Shown here: piece after piece, positions 16,699 through 26,727 of the stretch
How positions within the stretch are numbered: position 1 is the stretch's first letter
Layout: every line of letters starts with the position of its first letter
Assembly (NCBI RefSeq): GCF_042643245.1
Contig: NZ_JBHRSK010000004.1
Location: 1,240,001 to 1,304,000, forward strand
Length of the DNA: 64,000 bases
Source: Acidimangrovimonas pyrenivorans
GTDB lineage: Bacteria > Pseudomonadota > Alphaproteobacteria > Rhodobacterales > Rhodobacteraceae
Direction: 5' to 3'
Program-made: the position numbers and the translations under genes
Notes under the pieces: model-generated
Told to the model about the DNA's origin: nothing
Database searches by the model: none
Seen by the model: the letters and a program-made list of their open reading frames with translations, nothing else

Positions 16699-16753
16699 TG
16701 CCCGTGCGATGTTGTGTCTTCTTACCGAAACGCTGCTTAGGGGGGAGCCATCG

Positions 16754-17788
16754 ATGCCCGAAACGAGACCACATTCGACGCCTGAATCTTCATATGCGAC
16801 GCCGCCTTCACGGGTCGCCCCTGCGCAATTCCGCCATGTCCTGGCCTGCCTCGACCACTCGCCTCAGGCCCCGGAAATCCTGTCGCAAGCCGCGGCCATT
16901 GCCGAAGTCATGGGCGCCGAGTTGACGGCGCTTCGGGTGATGGAGACCGACCTGCACGCCGCGCCACGCCCGGCCGACCCGGTCGACTGGGAACTCACCC
17001 GGCGAGAGGAGGAGGCGGAACTCGGCAAGCTTGCCGAAGACGTTGGCGTCGTGCCCGAGATGCAGCCGGAGGTCATGGGCGGAACCCCGGCAGACTGCAT
17101 CTGCCACAAGGCCCGCGAGTCCGGAGCCGACCTGATCGCTCTGGGCGTCGGCGGCCGGGACCACTGGGGCGAGCTGAGCCTGGGCGGCACGGTGCGGAAA
17201 GTGGCCGAACATGTCGCCGGCTCGGTCCTGATCGTCCCGGACGCGTCGACGCATGACAAGCCGCCGCGCGCGCAGGGAGGCCGAATCCTGGTCGCGCTCG
17301 ACACCTCGTCGCAAGCCGAGGCGGCCTTGCCGATCGCCGTGCGGATCGCACAAAGCCTGGATGCCGAACTGGTGCTCCTGCATGCAGTGCCGGACATCCG
17401 TCTCTCCGGTTTCGGCCCGCCCGAAGCCGGCGATGAGACCCTGCGCGACAGCCTGTGTCGCCGCAACGAGCGGGTGGCCAAGAGCTATCTCGAACGCATC
17501 CGCGCCCTCCTGCCCGCCGACCGGCTGCGCGCGCGCGTCCGCCTGCTGAGCGGGGAGGATCCACGCCGCGCGATCGCCCGCGCCGTGCGCGAAGAGGGGG
17601 CCGGGCTGGTCATCCTCAGCGCCCGCGGCCTGGGCGCGCATTCCGACCGACCGATCGGCAGCACGGCCGAATACCTCCTCGCCGGCGCCACCGTGCCGGT
17701 GCTTCTGGTCCGCCGCGACGATGCCGCAGCGAGACGCAACCGCCAGGCCGCGCCGCGACGACCGCACCTGGCAAGAGCGCCGAGGTGA
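16754..17788 (+). CDS. Tandem universal stress protein
   Basis: Two UspA domains in one 344-residue chain. Domain 1 (about residues 20-160) opens FRHVLACLDHSPQ and carries ALGVGGRDHW then LSLGGTVRKV, a recognisable G-x2-G-x9-G-type nucleotide loop. Domain 2 (about 175-325) opens RILVALDTSSQAE and ends LSARGLG then IGSTAEYLLAGATVPVLLV, the classical loop. The ATG at 16754 follows GGGGGGAG. Its stop overlaps the GTG of the glucan synthase (GTGA), so the two are coupled. Such tandem Usps are commonly induced by low oxygen or energy stress; the Fnr-class box upstream agrees. Confidence 0.9.
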   Translation: MPETRPHSTPESSYATPPSRVAPAQFRHVLACLDHSPQAPEILSQAAAIAEVMGAELTALRVMETDLHAAPRPADPVDWELTRREEEAELGKLAEDVGVVPEMQPEVMGGTPADCICHKARESGADLIALGVGGRDHWGELSLGGTVRKVAEHVAGSVLIVPDASTHDKPPRAQGGRILVALDTSSQAEAALPIAVRIAQSLDAELVLLHAVPDIRLSGFGPPEAGDETLRDSLCRRNERVAKSYLERIRALLPADRLRARVRLLSGEDPRRAIARAVREEGAGLVILSARGLGAHSDRPIGSTAEYLLAGATVPVLLVRRDDAAARRNRQAAPRRPHLARAPR

Positions 17789-20700
17789 CCGAGGCGACGG
17801 AGAGGACGGCCCGGAAGGGCGACGCGCCCGGCCCGCAAGATCCGCTCGATTGCGCGGCCGAGAGCCTGAGCCATCATCACGAAACCTGCGCCGAACGGCC
17901 GCGCCCGGCCCCGGTCTGGTCCCGTCTCGATAGCATCGTGAAATGGCTGGATCAGGCCCGTCGCGGCTCCGCGCATCCGCCGCCGGAAGCGACCAAGGCG
18001 GCCGAATGGCTGCTCGACAACGAATACCATATCCGCCGCGCCGTCCGTCAGGTGCAGACGGACATGCCGGCCGAATTCTACCGCCGGCTCCCCGCCCTTG
18101 CCGCGCCCGAATGGCGCGGGCTGCCGCGCATCCTGCTGGCGGCGCACGGTTTTCTCGAGGCCACGCACATGCAGGTGAGCCTGGCGGGCACGGTGCGCTT
18201 CCTGAGCGCCTATCAACGCGACACCGCCCTGACCATTTCCGAGCTCTGGGCCTTCCCGGCGATGCTGCGGCTGGCCTGCCTCGAGACCATCGTGGTCGCG
18301 TTCTCGGAACTGCTCCGCGACCCCGCGCCGCCTTTCGGGCCGATACCCGGGGCCGCCTACCGCGAGGGTCACGACCCGACCGAGGCGGTCTCGCGCGCGA
18401 TCATGGCACTGTCGGCGATCTCGCGCGTGTCCTGGAAGGAGGCCTTCGAGGCGACGAGCCGGGTCGAAGCGATCCTGCGCCGCGATCCCGCCGGGGTCTA
18501 TGCCGGGATGGATTTCGAAACCCGCGACAGCTACCGCAAGGCGGTCGAGGACCTGGCCCAAGGATCGGACTGGTCGGAGCCGGACATCGCCGAGAAGGCG
18601 GTCGCGCTGGCGTCGGAACATGCCGGGGCGCCGCGCGCATCGCATGTCGGCTGGTGGCTCGTCGGCGGCGGCCGCGCCCACGCGGATCGGCTGACCGGCT
18701 TCCGCGCCCGTCCGGCCGAGGCGTGGCGGCGCGGGCTTCTGGCCCATGCCGGCGCAGCCTATGCCGGCGTCCTGATCGCCATTGGCGCGCTGGCGATGAT
18801 CGTGCCCCTGGCGCTTCTTTCCACCAATCATGCGCCGCTTGTCAGCTGGGTCGTCACCACCCTGCTCTCGCTCATGCCGGCCTCGATCGTCGCCGTCACC
18901 GTGACCAACTGGCTGGTCACCCAGACGCTCCCGCCGCGGGTGCTGCCGAAGCTCGACTTTCGCGACGGCCTGCCCGAGCGGCATGAATCGGCCGTCGCCC
19001 TGCCGGTGATCATCGCCGCTCCCGACGAGGTTCAGCCGCTCCTTTCGCAGCTCGAACGGCATTGGCTGACCAATCCCGACCCGCGCCTGCGCTACGTGAT
19101 CCTGAGCGATCTCGCAGATGCCGAGAGCGAAACCCTGGCCGGCGATACCGACATCGAGGCCGCGCTGGTCGAGGGCATCCGCCGCCTGAACCTGCGCCAC
19201 GGCCCGCACGGCCCCTTCGCCCTGATGCACCGGTGCCGGCGCTGGAACCCGGCCGAAGGCGTCTGGATGGGCTGGGAGCGAAAGCGCGGCAAGCTCGAGG
19301 AATTCAACGCGTTTCTGCACGGCGGCGCGGCGGATGCGTTCCCGTTGACGGCAGGCGACACCGAGGCTCTGCGCGCGGCGCGCTTCGTGGTCACGCTCGA
19401 CGCCGACACCATCGCCCCGCCCGGCACGGTCCACCGCCTGATCGGCGCCCTCGCCCACCCCCTCAACCGCGTCGGCTTCGATCCCTCGGGCGAGCGGGTG
19501 ATCTCGGGCTACACCTTCATCCAGCCGCGGATCGAGATCTCGCCCGAGGCGGGCTCGGCCTCGCTGTTTGCCCGGCTCTATACCGGCGATACCGCGATCG
19601 ACATCTACAGCCGGGCGGTGTCGGACGTCTATCAGGACCTGTTCGGCGAGGCGATCTTCACCGGCAAGGGGGCCTATGACGTGGCGGCCTTCAGCCAGAG
19701 CCTGCGCGGCCGGGTGCCTGAGAACGCGCTGCTGAGCCACGACCTGTTCGAAGGGCTGCATGGCCGCGCCGCCCTCGCCTCGGATATCGTGTTCTACGAA
19801 AGCTTCCCCGGCAGCTATCCCGAGTTCACCCGGCGCTGGCACCGATGGATCCGCGGCGACTGGCAACTGCTGCCGTGGATCGGGCGCACCGCACCGGGCC
19901 GCGGCGGGGTGCGGCTGAAAAACCCGCTGTCGGCGCTCGACCGCTGGAAGATCATCGACAACCTGCGCCGCAGCCTGATCCCGCCGGCCCTGGTGCTGCT
20001 GGCCCTGCTCGGCTGGCTGTTGGACCCGGCAGACGCGCTCTGGTGGTCGCTGCTGACCGTGGCCGCCCCCGGCGCCTACCTGTTGACCGACGTCATCGCC
20101 GGTTTCACCCGCGGCAGCAGGCGGGGCGCGGTGCGCGAGCGAACGCGCCAGTTCCTCGACCATGCCGGGCGCTGGGCGCTGGCCGTCGTCTTCATGGCCA
20201 ACGAGGCGATCATCGCGCTCGACGCGGTCAGCCGCGCGCTCTGGCGGATGGTGGTCTCGCGCCGGCGGATGCTCGAATGGATGTCTTCCGCCCATGTCGC
20301 CGCGGCCGGGAGCGCCGATCGCCGCCGCGCCTGGGAAGAGATGGCCGGCGCGCCGATGCTGGCCCTGGCCATCGCCGCCACGCTGGCCTTCCTCGCCCCC
20401 GGCGCCCTGCCCGGGGCGGCGCCGCTGCTGCTGCTCTGGCTGATCTCGCCCGAGATCGCGCTGGTCATCGGACGCCCGCGCCGCGCGCCGGGCGAAACCC
20501 TGACCGAGGCCGACCGCCGCTTCCTGCGCCGCCTCGCCCGCCGCACCTGGCTGTTCTTCGAAACCTATGCTGGCCCCGAGGACAACTGGCTGCCGCCGGA
20601 CAACTACCAGACCGCCCCCTACGAAGAGATCGCCCACCGCTCCTCGCCGACCAATGTCGGCATGTTGCTGCTGTCGTCGCTCACCGCCTTCGACCTCGGC

Positions 20701-23700
20701 CATGCCGGGCTGCGCGACCTCGCGGCGCGAACGGCCGACGTGCAGGCCGCGCTCGAACGGCTGGACCGCTACCGCGGCCACATCCTGAACTGGTTCGACA
20801 CCCGCACCCTGCAGCCGCTGGAACCGCAATACATTTCCACCGTCGACAGCGGCAACCTTGCCGTGTCGCTGCTGACCGTCGCCGAAGGCTGCCGCGAGGC
20901 CGCCCGCGGCCCACCGCTCTCGGCCGCCCTGTGGGACGGCTTCGCCGACACGCTCGGCCTGCTGCGCGACGCGATCTCGGCCCTGCCGTCGCGCCCGGCC
21001 AAGCCGCTGCTCGACCGGCTCGACGCGCTGATGGAGGACGCCGAACGGTGCCGGGACCGGCCGCAGGACTGGGCCATGACCGCCCGCGCCCTGCGCGACG
21101 AGGGGCTGCCGGAGTTCTCGGCCGCCCTGCCCGCTGCGCTCGATGCCGTGCCGGCGACCGATCCGCACGAGATCCACCTCTGGCTCGAGCGCAGCCGCCA
21201 CCACGTGGCCAGCCTCGCCCGCGATCTCGAGGCGCTGTGTCCCTGGGCGGCGCCGATCGCCGCGCCGCCGCCGGGGCAGGAAGCCCTCGCCGAACGCCTT
21301 GCCGCCGCCCTGCCCCCCGATCTGCGGCTCGACCGCGTCGAAGCGGCCGTGCAGGCGGCGGCGCTTCTTGCGGACAGTGCGGCCGACACGGCATGGCGCG
21401 ACGCGCTTCGGGCGGCGTTCGATGCGGGGCTGGCCGCCCAGACCGCGCTGCGCGACAGCCTCGCCGCCACTGCCGAGGCCGCCCATGCCTTCGCCCTGGG
21501 GATGGATTTCGGCCTGCTCTACGACCACGAGACCCGGACGTTCTTCATCGGCTACAACCTGAGCCACGACCGGATGGACCAGCACCGCTACGACCTGCTG
21601 GCCTCCGAGGCGCGGCTGGCAAGCTATTTCGCCATCGCCAAGGGCGATGTCCCGCCCGAGCACTGGTTCCACCTCGGCCGGCCACTGGCACGTCCGGACC
21701 GGGACTTGATGGCGCTGTCGTGGAACGGCTCGATGTTCGAGTATCTCATGCCGCCGCTGCTGCTGCGCAGCGGCCCGGGCCGCCTTCTGAGCCAGAGCGA
21801 GGCGGCGGCGGTGGCCCTGCAAAAGGCCTATGGCGACCGGCTCGGCCTGCCCTGGGGCGTATCCGAAGCCGCCTTCGCCACCCGCGACGCCGCCCACCGC
21901 TACCAGTACCGGGCCTTCGGCGTGCCCGGCCTGGGGCTCAAGCGCGGGCTCGAGGACGACTACGTCGTCGCCCCCTACGCCAGCGCGCTGGCGCTTGCCG
22001 TGGCTCCGGCGACCGCTGTCGCCAACCTGCGGCGGCTGGACGCGATGGGTCTCCAGGGACGTTACGGCTTCTACGACGCCGTCGATTTCACCGCCGAGCG
22101 CAGCCCCGGCGCGGGTCGCTTCACGCCCGTCCAGACCTTCATGGCCCACCACCAGGGAATGCTGCTGTCCGCCATCGACAACGCGCTGTCGGATGACCTC
22201 CTCGTGCGGCGCTTCAACCGCGACCCGCGGATTGCCGCGATGGAGATGCTGCTGCAGGAACGGGTGCCCTGGGAATACGTGCCCGAACCGCTGCCCGAGA
22301 CCGGCCCCGCCCCGCTGCCCGAGCTCGAACGCCGCGCCGTGCCCGAGCTGCACGGCTGGCCCGTTCCCGAGACCGAGACGCCACAGCTCCATGTCATCGG
22401 CAATGGCCGCCTGTCGGCCTGGATCAGCGATGCCGGGGACAGCACGCTGTGGTGGCACGGCCAGTCGCTGACGCGCTGGTCGGGCGATCTCGGCCGCCCC
22501 GCCCGCGCCGGGCTGTTCCTGCGCGATGCCGGGGACGGCACGGTGTGGGATTTCCGCCGCGGACCGGGCCGGGCAGTGGATGTGACCTTTCATCCCGACC
22601 GCGCCAGCTTCCACCTGCATCGGCACGGCATCGCCGCGACACAGGAAATCGGCGTGGCCGAGGCGGATGACGTCGAGATACGCCGCCTCACGCTGATCAA
22701 CGACGGCGACAGCCCGCGCGAGATCGAGCTGTCCAACTACGGCGAGGTGGTGCTCGCCCCCGCCGCCGCCCACGAGCGCCACCCGGCCTTCAGCAAGCTG
22801 TTCGTGCACAGCGAACCGCTGGTCGCGCTCGACGCCCTGCTCTTCACGCGCCGCCCGCGCCGGCCCGCGGACCGGCCGCCGGTGATGCTGCAACGCGTGT
22901 TGAGCGGCTCCGACGCAGTGCAGTTCGCCGGCTTCGACAGCGACCGGCGCATCATCCTCGGCCGCCATGGCCGCGCCGACCGGCCGGGCTGGATCGAGCG
23001 CGCGCCGGAGGCAACGGCGGGCTGGACCCTCGACTCGGCCTCGGCATTGCGGGCGCGGCTGCGGCTCGCCCCCGGGGCGCAGGCACAGCTGGCGATCCTG
23101 ACCATCGCCGCCGGCTCGCGCGAGAGCGCGATCGAGATCGCCAGCCGCTACACCAGCCCTGCCGCGCTCGACTGGGCCTTCGAGGATGCCAGCCGGACCA
23201 CCGCGGTCGAGGCCGACAGGCTGGGCGCGTCGGGCACCGAGCTTCGCGCCGCACAGGCCCTCGCCGCCGATCTGGTGCGACCGCCGCGCAAGCGCGCCGA
23301 AGCGTTGGCCGACGGCCTGCCGGGCCAGCCCGACCTCTGGGGGCTGGGTCTTTCCGGCGATCTGCCGATCGTGCTGGTCCGGGTGGCCGACGCCGATCAC
23401 GCGGCGCTGCTGCCGGCCGCGGTGCGGGCGCATCGCTGGTGGCGCCGGCACGGGCTGAAGGCCGATCTGGTGATCCTCGGCACCGGGGCGTCGAGCTATG
23501 AAGAGCCGATCGGTGCCCGCCTCAGGGACGCGCTGCGCGAGGCCGGGCAGACCGAGGGCCTGGGCGGCGACGGCGGCGTGCATCTGCACAGCGTCGACCG
23601 CATCGCCCTGCCGCAGCGGCGCGCGCTCGAGGGGCTGGCGCAGCTGGTGCTCGACGGTGCCGCCGAGACGCTGACGGCCGGCCTGCAGCCCCCCGAGGCG

Positions 23701-26205
23701 GCGCCCGCCAAGCCGCCGCTCTTCGCCCCCGGCGGGCGGCCGGAGCCCGGGGATCACCCCGCGCTTCCCCCGGTCGCGGCGCTGCAGTTCGACAATGGCT
23801 ATGGCGGCTTCACGGCGGACGGCGAGAGCTACGTCATCGACCTCGAGGCCGGCGAGGCCCCTCCGGTGCCGTGGTGCAACGTGCTCGCCAATGACGCTTT
23901 CGGCACCATCGTCTCCGAGGCCGGCCTCGGCTTCACCTGGAGCCTCAACAGCGGCGAGCACCGCCTGACCCCGTGGTCGAACGACCCGGTCACCGATGCC
24001 CAGGGCGAGGCGCTCTACCTGCGCGACGAGGAGACGGCCGAAATCTGGACGCCGACGCCGCTGCCCGCGGGCGGCGCGGCCGCTTGCCGGGTGACCCACG
24101 GCGCCGGCAGCACCGAATGGGCGCGGATGAGCCACGGGCTCGACCAGCGCCTCACCGTCTTCGTGCCGCCCGACGCGCCGGTCAAGCTCGCCCGTCTGCG
24201 GCTGCGCAATGGAACCGGGCGGCCGCGCCGCATCACCGCGACCTACTTCGCCGAATGGCAACTCGGCGCGCTGCCGAGCGCGGCCCGGCCGCACGTGACC
24301 TGTGCCTACCACGCCGCCAGCCGGGCGCTGATCGCCTGCAACGGCTGGCAGCCGGAATTCGCATCGCGTGTCGCCTTCCTCACCGCCAGCCGCCCGGCGC
24401 ATAGCCTGACCTGCGACCGCGCCGCCTTTCTCGGCCCGCAAGACGATCCCGCGCGCCCCGAAGGCCTGCGCCGCTGGTCGCTCGACAGCCAATGCGAGGC
24501 GATCCGCGATCCCTGCGCGGCGTATCAGGTTCATGTCGACCTCGCGCCGGGCGCCGACGAAGAGGTCGTCTTCGTGCTCGGCGACGGGGCGGACATGGAA
24601 GCGGCAGCGGCGCTCGCCACCGAATGGGCCGATACCGGGCGCGCGGCCGCCGCGCAGGAGGCGACGCGCGCCGCCTGGAACCGGCGGCTGGGCGCGGTCG
24701 CGGTCGAGACGCCCGATCCCGCCTTCGACCTGATGGTGAACCGCTGGCTGCCCTACCAGGCGCTCGCCTCGCGGATCATGGCGCGGGCCGGGTTCAGCCA
24801 GGCCGGCGGCGGCATCGGCTTCCGCGACCAGCTGCAGGACATGATGGCCTTTCTGATCTCCGACCCGGCCCGCGTCCGCGCCCACATCCTCGACTGCGCC
24901 GCGCATCAGTTCGAGGAAGGCGACGTCCTGCACTGGTGGCACCCGCCCGGGGACCGCGGCGTGCGGACGCGCTGCTCGGACGACATGCTGTGGCTGGTCT
25001 ATGCCACCCATAGCTACGTGCGCGCCACCGGCGATGCCGGCATCCTCGACGAGGCGGTTCCGTTCCTTTCGGCGCCACCGCTGGGCGCCGAGGAGGACGA
25101 CCGCTACGCCGCCTTCGACCGCGCCGCCCGGTCCGAGACCCTGTTCGAGCATTGCCGCCGCGCCCTGACCCGCGGCGTCACGGCCGGGGCGCACGGCCTG
25201 CCGCTGATCGGCGCCGGCGACTGGAACGACGGCATGGACCGGGTCGGCCATCACGGCCGGGGCGAAAGCGTGTGGCTGGCCTGGTTCGCGGCTCATTGCG
25301 CCGAGGGCTTCGCCGATCTCGCCGCGGGCGCCGGGCGGGAAGAGCTGGTCGAACACTGGCGACACCGGGCGCAGGACCTGAAACAGGCGGCGGATCGCTC
25401 GGCCTGGGACGGTGCCTGGTATGTCCGCGCCTTCGACGACGACGGCCAGCCCTGGGGCTCGAAGGACTGCGACGAATGCCGGATCGACAGCATCGCCCAA
25501 TCCTGGTCGGTGCTGGCGGGCGGCCCCGACCAGGACCGCGCCGAACAGGCGCTGCGCTCGGCATCGCACTGGCTGATCGACCCGGAGCTGAGGCTCGTCC
25601 GCCTGCTGACACCGCCCTTCGACCGCACCCCGCGCGATCCGGGCTACATCCGCGCCTACCCGCCCGGCGTGCGCGAAAACGGCGGACAATATACCCATGC
25701 CGCCACCTGGCTCGGCATGGCCTTCGCCGAGCGCGGCGCAGGCGACGAGGCCTATCGCGTCTTCGACCTGATCAATCCCATCCGCCGCAGCGCCTCTGTC
25801 GAGGAGGCCGCGCGCTACCGCGCCGAACCCTACGTCATCCCCGCCGATGTCGGCGGCGCCGCGCCTTTCGAGGGCCGCGCCGGCTGGACCTGGTACACCG
25901 GCGCCGCGGCCTGGTCGTGGCGGCTGGGGATCGAAGCGGTGCTCGGGCTGCAGCTCGTCGACGGCGCCCTGCAGATCGCCCCCTGCATGCCGAAGGGCTG
26001 GGGCGGCTACCGCGCCCGCATCCGGGGCCCCGCCGGCGACATCGCCCTGCGGGTCGAGGCCCCCGAAGGCGTGGGCAGCGGTCCGGTAGAACTCACCGTC
26101 AACGGGCAACGCAGTCCCGGCGCGACGGTCACCTTCCCGACCGATGGAAGCACGGCCGAGATCACGGTGCAGTTGCGCGCGGCACGGGATCAGGGCGCGC
26201 TCTGA
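17785..26205 (+). CDS. ndvB: Cyclic beta-1,2-glucan synthase (NdvB/ChvB)
   Basis: A giant inner-membrane enzyme of 2806 residues, the normal size for NdvB/ChvB. It starts glucan chains from UDP-glucose, elongates them and closes them into periplasmic rings. The N-terminal part holds the GT84 domain: TM helices near 320-380, TLDADT near 537, and RWHRWIRGDWQ near 685. Further TM helices lie near 730-750 and 858-896. A glycoamylase-like middle region follows (about 920-1500), then the GH94 phosphorylase domain controlling length, with GDWNDGMD near 2478 and NGGQYTHAATW near 2632. The start is GTG 17785, overlapping the Usp stop. A weak ribosome site leaves the N-terminus open, with the next ATG near codon 96. 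No frameshift is seen along 8.4 kb. Confidence 0.95.
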   Translation: MTEATERTARKGDAPGPQDPLDCAAESLSHHHETCAERPRPAPVWSRLDSIVKWLDQARRGSAHPPPEATKAAEWLLDNEYHIRRAVRQVQTDMPAEFYRRLPALAAPEWRGLPRILLAAHGFLEATHMQVSLAGTVRFLSAYQRDTALTISELWAFPAMLRLACLETIVVAFSELLRDPAPPFGPIPGAAYREGHDPTEAVSRAIMALSAISRVSWKEAFEATSRVEAILRRDPAGVYAGMDFETRDSYRKAVEDLAQGSDWSEPDIAEKAVALASEHAGAPRASHVGWWLVGGGRAHADRLTGFRARPAEAWRRGLLAHAGAAYAGVLIAIGALAMIVPLALLSTNHAPLVSWVVTTLLSLMPASIVAVTVTNWLVTQTLPPRVLPKLDFRDGLPERHESAVALPVIIAAPDEVQPLLSQLERHWLTNPDPRLRYVILSDLADAESETLAGDTDIEAALVEGIRRLNLRHGPHGPFALMHRCRRWNPAEGVWMGWERKRGKLEEFNAFLHGGAADAFPLTAGDTEALRAARFVVTLDADTIAPPGTVHRLIGALAHPLNRVGFDPSGERVISGYTFIQPRIEISPEAGSASLFARLYTGDTAIDIYSRAVSDVYQDLFGEAIFTGKGAYDVAAFSQSLRGRVPENALLSHDLFEGLHGRAALASDIVFYESFPGSYPEFTRRWHRWIRGDWQLLPWIGRTAPGRGGVRLKNPLSALDRWKIIDNLRRSLIPPALVLLALLGWLLDPADALWWSLLTVAAPGAYLLTDVIAGFTRGSRRGAVRERTRQFLDHAGRWALAVVFMANEAIIALDAVSRALWRMVVSRRRMLEWMSSAHVAAAGSADRRRAWEEMAGAPMLALAIAATLAFLAPGALPGAAPLLLLWLISPEIALVIGRPRRAPGETLTEADRRFLRRLARRTWLFFETYAGPEDNWLPPDNYQTAPYEEIAHRSSPTNVGMLLLSSLTAFDLGHAGLRDLAARTADVQAALERLDRYRGHILNWFDTRTLQPLEPQYISTVDSGNLAVSLLTVAEGCREAARGPPLSAALWDGFADTLGLLRDAISALPSRPAKPLLDRLDALMEDAERCRDRPQDWAMTARALRDEGLPEFSAALPAALDAVPATDPHEIHLWLERSRHHVASLARDLEALCPWAAPIAAPPPGQEALAERLAAALPPDLRLDRVEAAVQAAALLADSAADTAWRDALRAAFDAGLAAQTALRDSLAATAEAAHAFALGMDFGLLYDHETRTFFIGYNLSHDRMDQHRYDLLASEARLASYFAIAKGDVPPEHWFHLGRPLARPDRDLMALSWNGSMFEYLMPPLLLRSGPGRLLSQSEAAAVALQKAYGDRLGLPWGVSEAAFATRDAAHRYQYRAFGVPGLGLKRGLEDDYVVAPYASALALAVAPATAVANLRRLDAMGLQGRYGFYDAVDFTAERSPGAGRFTPVQTFMAHHQGMLLSAIDNALSDDLLVRRFNRDPRIAAMEMLLQERVPWEYVPEPLPETGPAPLPELERRAVPELHGWPVPETETPQLHVIGNGRLSAWISDAGDSTLWWHGQSLTRWSGDLGRPARAGLFLRDAGDGTVWDFRRGPGRAVDVTFHPDRASFHLHRHGIAATQEIGVAEADDVEIRRLTLINDGDSPREIELSNYGEVVLAPAAAHERHPAFSKLFVHSEPLVALDALLFTRRPRRPADRPPVMLQRVLSGSDAVQFAGFDSDRRIILGRHGRADRPGWIERAPEATAGWTLDSASALRARLRLAPGAQAQLAILTIAAGSRESAIEIASRYTSPAALDWAFEDASRTTAVEADRLGASGTELRAAQALAADLVRPPRKRAEALADGLPGQPDLWGLGLSGDLPIVLVRVADADHAALLPAAVRAHRWWRRHGLKADLVILGTGASSYEEPIGARLRDALREAGQTEGLGGDGGVHLHSVDRIALPQRRALEGLAQLVLDGAAETLTAGLQPPEAAPAKPPLFAPGGRPEPGDHPALPPVAALQFDNGYGGFTADGESYVIDLEAGEAPPVPWCNVLANDAFGTIVSEAGLGFTWSLNSGEHRLTPWSNDPVTDAQGEALYLRDEETAEIWTPTPLPAGGAAACRVTHGAGSTEWARMSHGLDQRLTVFVPPDAPVKLARLRLRNGTGRPRRITATYFAEWQLGALPSAARPHVTCAYHAASRALIACNGWQPEFASRVAFLTASRPAHSLTCDRAAFLGPQDDPARPEGLRRWSLDSQCEAIRDPCAAYQVHVDLAPGADEEVVFVLGDGADMEAAAALATEWADTGRAAAAQEATRAAWNRRLGAVAVETPDPAFDLMVNRWLPYQALASRIMARAGFSQAGGGIGFRDQLQDMMAFLISDPARVRAHILDCAAHQFEEGDVLHWWHPPGDRGVRTRCSDDMLWLVYATHSYVRATGDAGILDEAVPFLSAPPLGAEEDDRYAAFDRAARSETLFEHCRRALTRGVTAGAHGLPLIGAGDWNDGMDRVGHHGRGESVWLAWFAAHCAEGFADLAAGAGREELVEHWRHRAQDLKQAADRSAWDGAWYVRAFDDDGQPWGSKDCDECRIDSIAQSWSVLAGGPDQDRAEQALRSASHWLIDPELRLVRLLTPPFDRTPRDPGYIRAYPPGVRENGGQYTHAATWLGMAFAERGAGDEAYRVFDLINPIRRSASVEEAARYRAEPYVIPADVGGAAPFEGRAGWTWYTGAAAWSWRLGIEAVLGLQLVDGALQIAPCMPKGWGGYRARIRGPAGDIALRVEAPEGVGSGPVELTVNGQRSPGATVTFPTDGSTAEITVQLRAARDQGAL

Positions 26206-26727
26206 AACGGCAGCAGGGGCGGCAGCGGGTTGGTTTCGGGCGCTTGCCGCCAGTCCGGCAGGCGCTTGAGCGCGCCTGCCCCGAAACACCCCGCGGCAGC
26301 TCTGCACCGGCCAGCCGGACCGGAAAAGCGCGATCGTTGCTATGCCCGCCGCCAGCAGCACCAGTTGCAGCAGCGCCGCGCCCAGGCCCGTCTTGCGATG
26401 CAAACCCGGAACCGGATCGGCGGTGGCGACTTAGATGAAACTGGCAGCCGGCAGGGCCGGGACAGAGGGAAATGGCCTGCATGGCTTGGCCGAGGAAGGA
26501 ACAGGCGACCACCGCGCCGGGCAGCTTTGCCACGGAGGACGGGGTGTCGAGGAAAGCCCCCGATCGGGGCCGCCCCCTCACCAATGCCCCCCGGCAAGAC
26601 CCCGGACAGCATGCCGCCGGCCGGGCCGGCCAGTCTTGACCGGCGTCAAGCAGACCTGCGGCGAAAACGGACAAGGCTGAAGCCAGCATGATGCGTCGAG
26701 GCCCGCAGGGGGCAGCCGGATGGCAAG
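26206..26727. other. Intergenic region (522 bp) before the feo relic
   Basis: The right end carries the Fnr-class box at 26636-26649. On the minus strand there are short frameshifted hydrophobic traces (for example LLQLVLLAAGIATIALF near 26350). They suggest a decayed membrane protein, but I cannot assign it to a family. No intact gene. Confidence 0.45.
26636..26649 (+). promoter_or_regulatory. Fnr/FixK-class box TTGAC-CGGC-GTCAA
   Basis: A perfect palindrome matching TTGA(C/T)-N4-(A/G)TCAA, 78 bp before the dtxR-like ATG. No convincing -10 is found 30 bp downstream. It lies upstream of a ferrous-iron uptake relic, a classic Fnr target. Confidence 0.65.

Larger units (their letters stand above)
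16276..16753. other. Divergent intergenic region plcP / usp (478 bp)
   Basis: Contains three things: a weak single Pho-like half-site (CCGTCAT on the minus strand, 16301-16307) near the plcP start, a 26-bp tRNA 5'-half remnant (16468-16493), and the Fnr-class promoter of usp (16655-16698). No protein-coding gene is credible here. The stretch near 16630-16700 is visibly AT-richer than its surroundings. Confidence 0.6.

Noticed and set aside
17485..26403. A nearly 9-kb open frame antisense to the cyclic glucan synthase
   Set aside because: The + strand frame matches NdvB over its whole length. The antisense frame is a by-product of very high G+C third positions; its translation is Gln/Gly/Arg/Ala-rich and shows no family pattern.
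26230..26690. A possible 2-hydroxycarboxylate/other transporter relic on the minus strand
   Set aside because: Only short frameshifted hydrophobic pieces (for example GGIGEGAAPIG) are visible; too little to assign a family.
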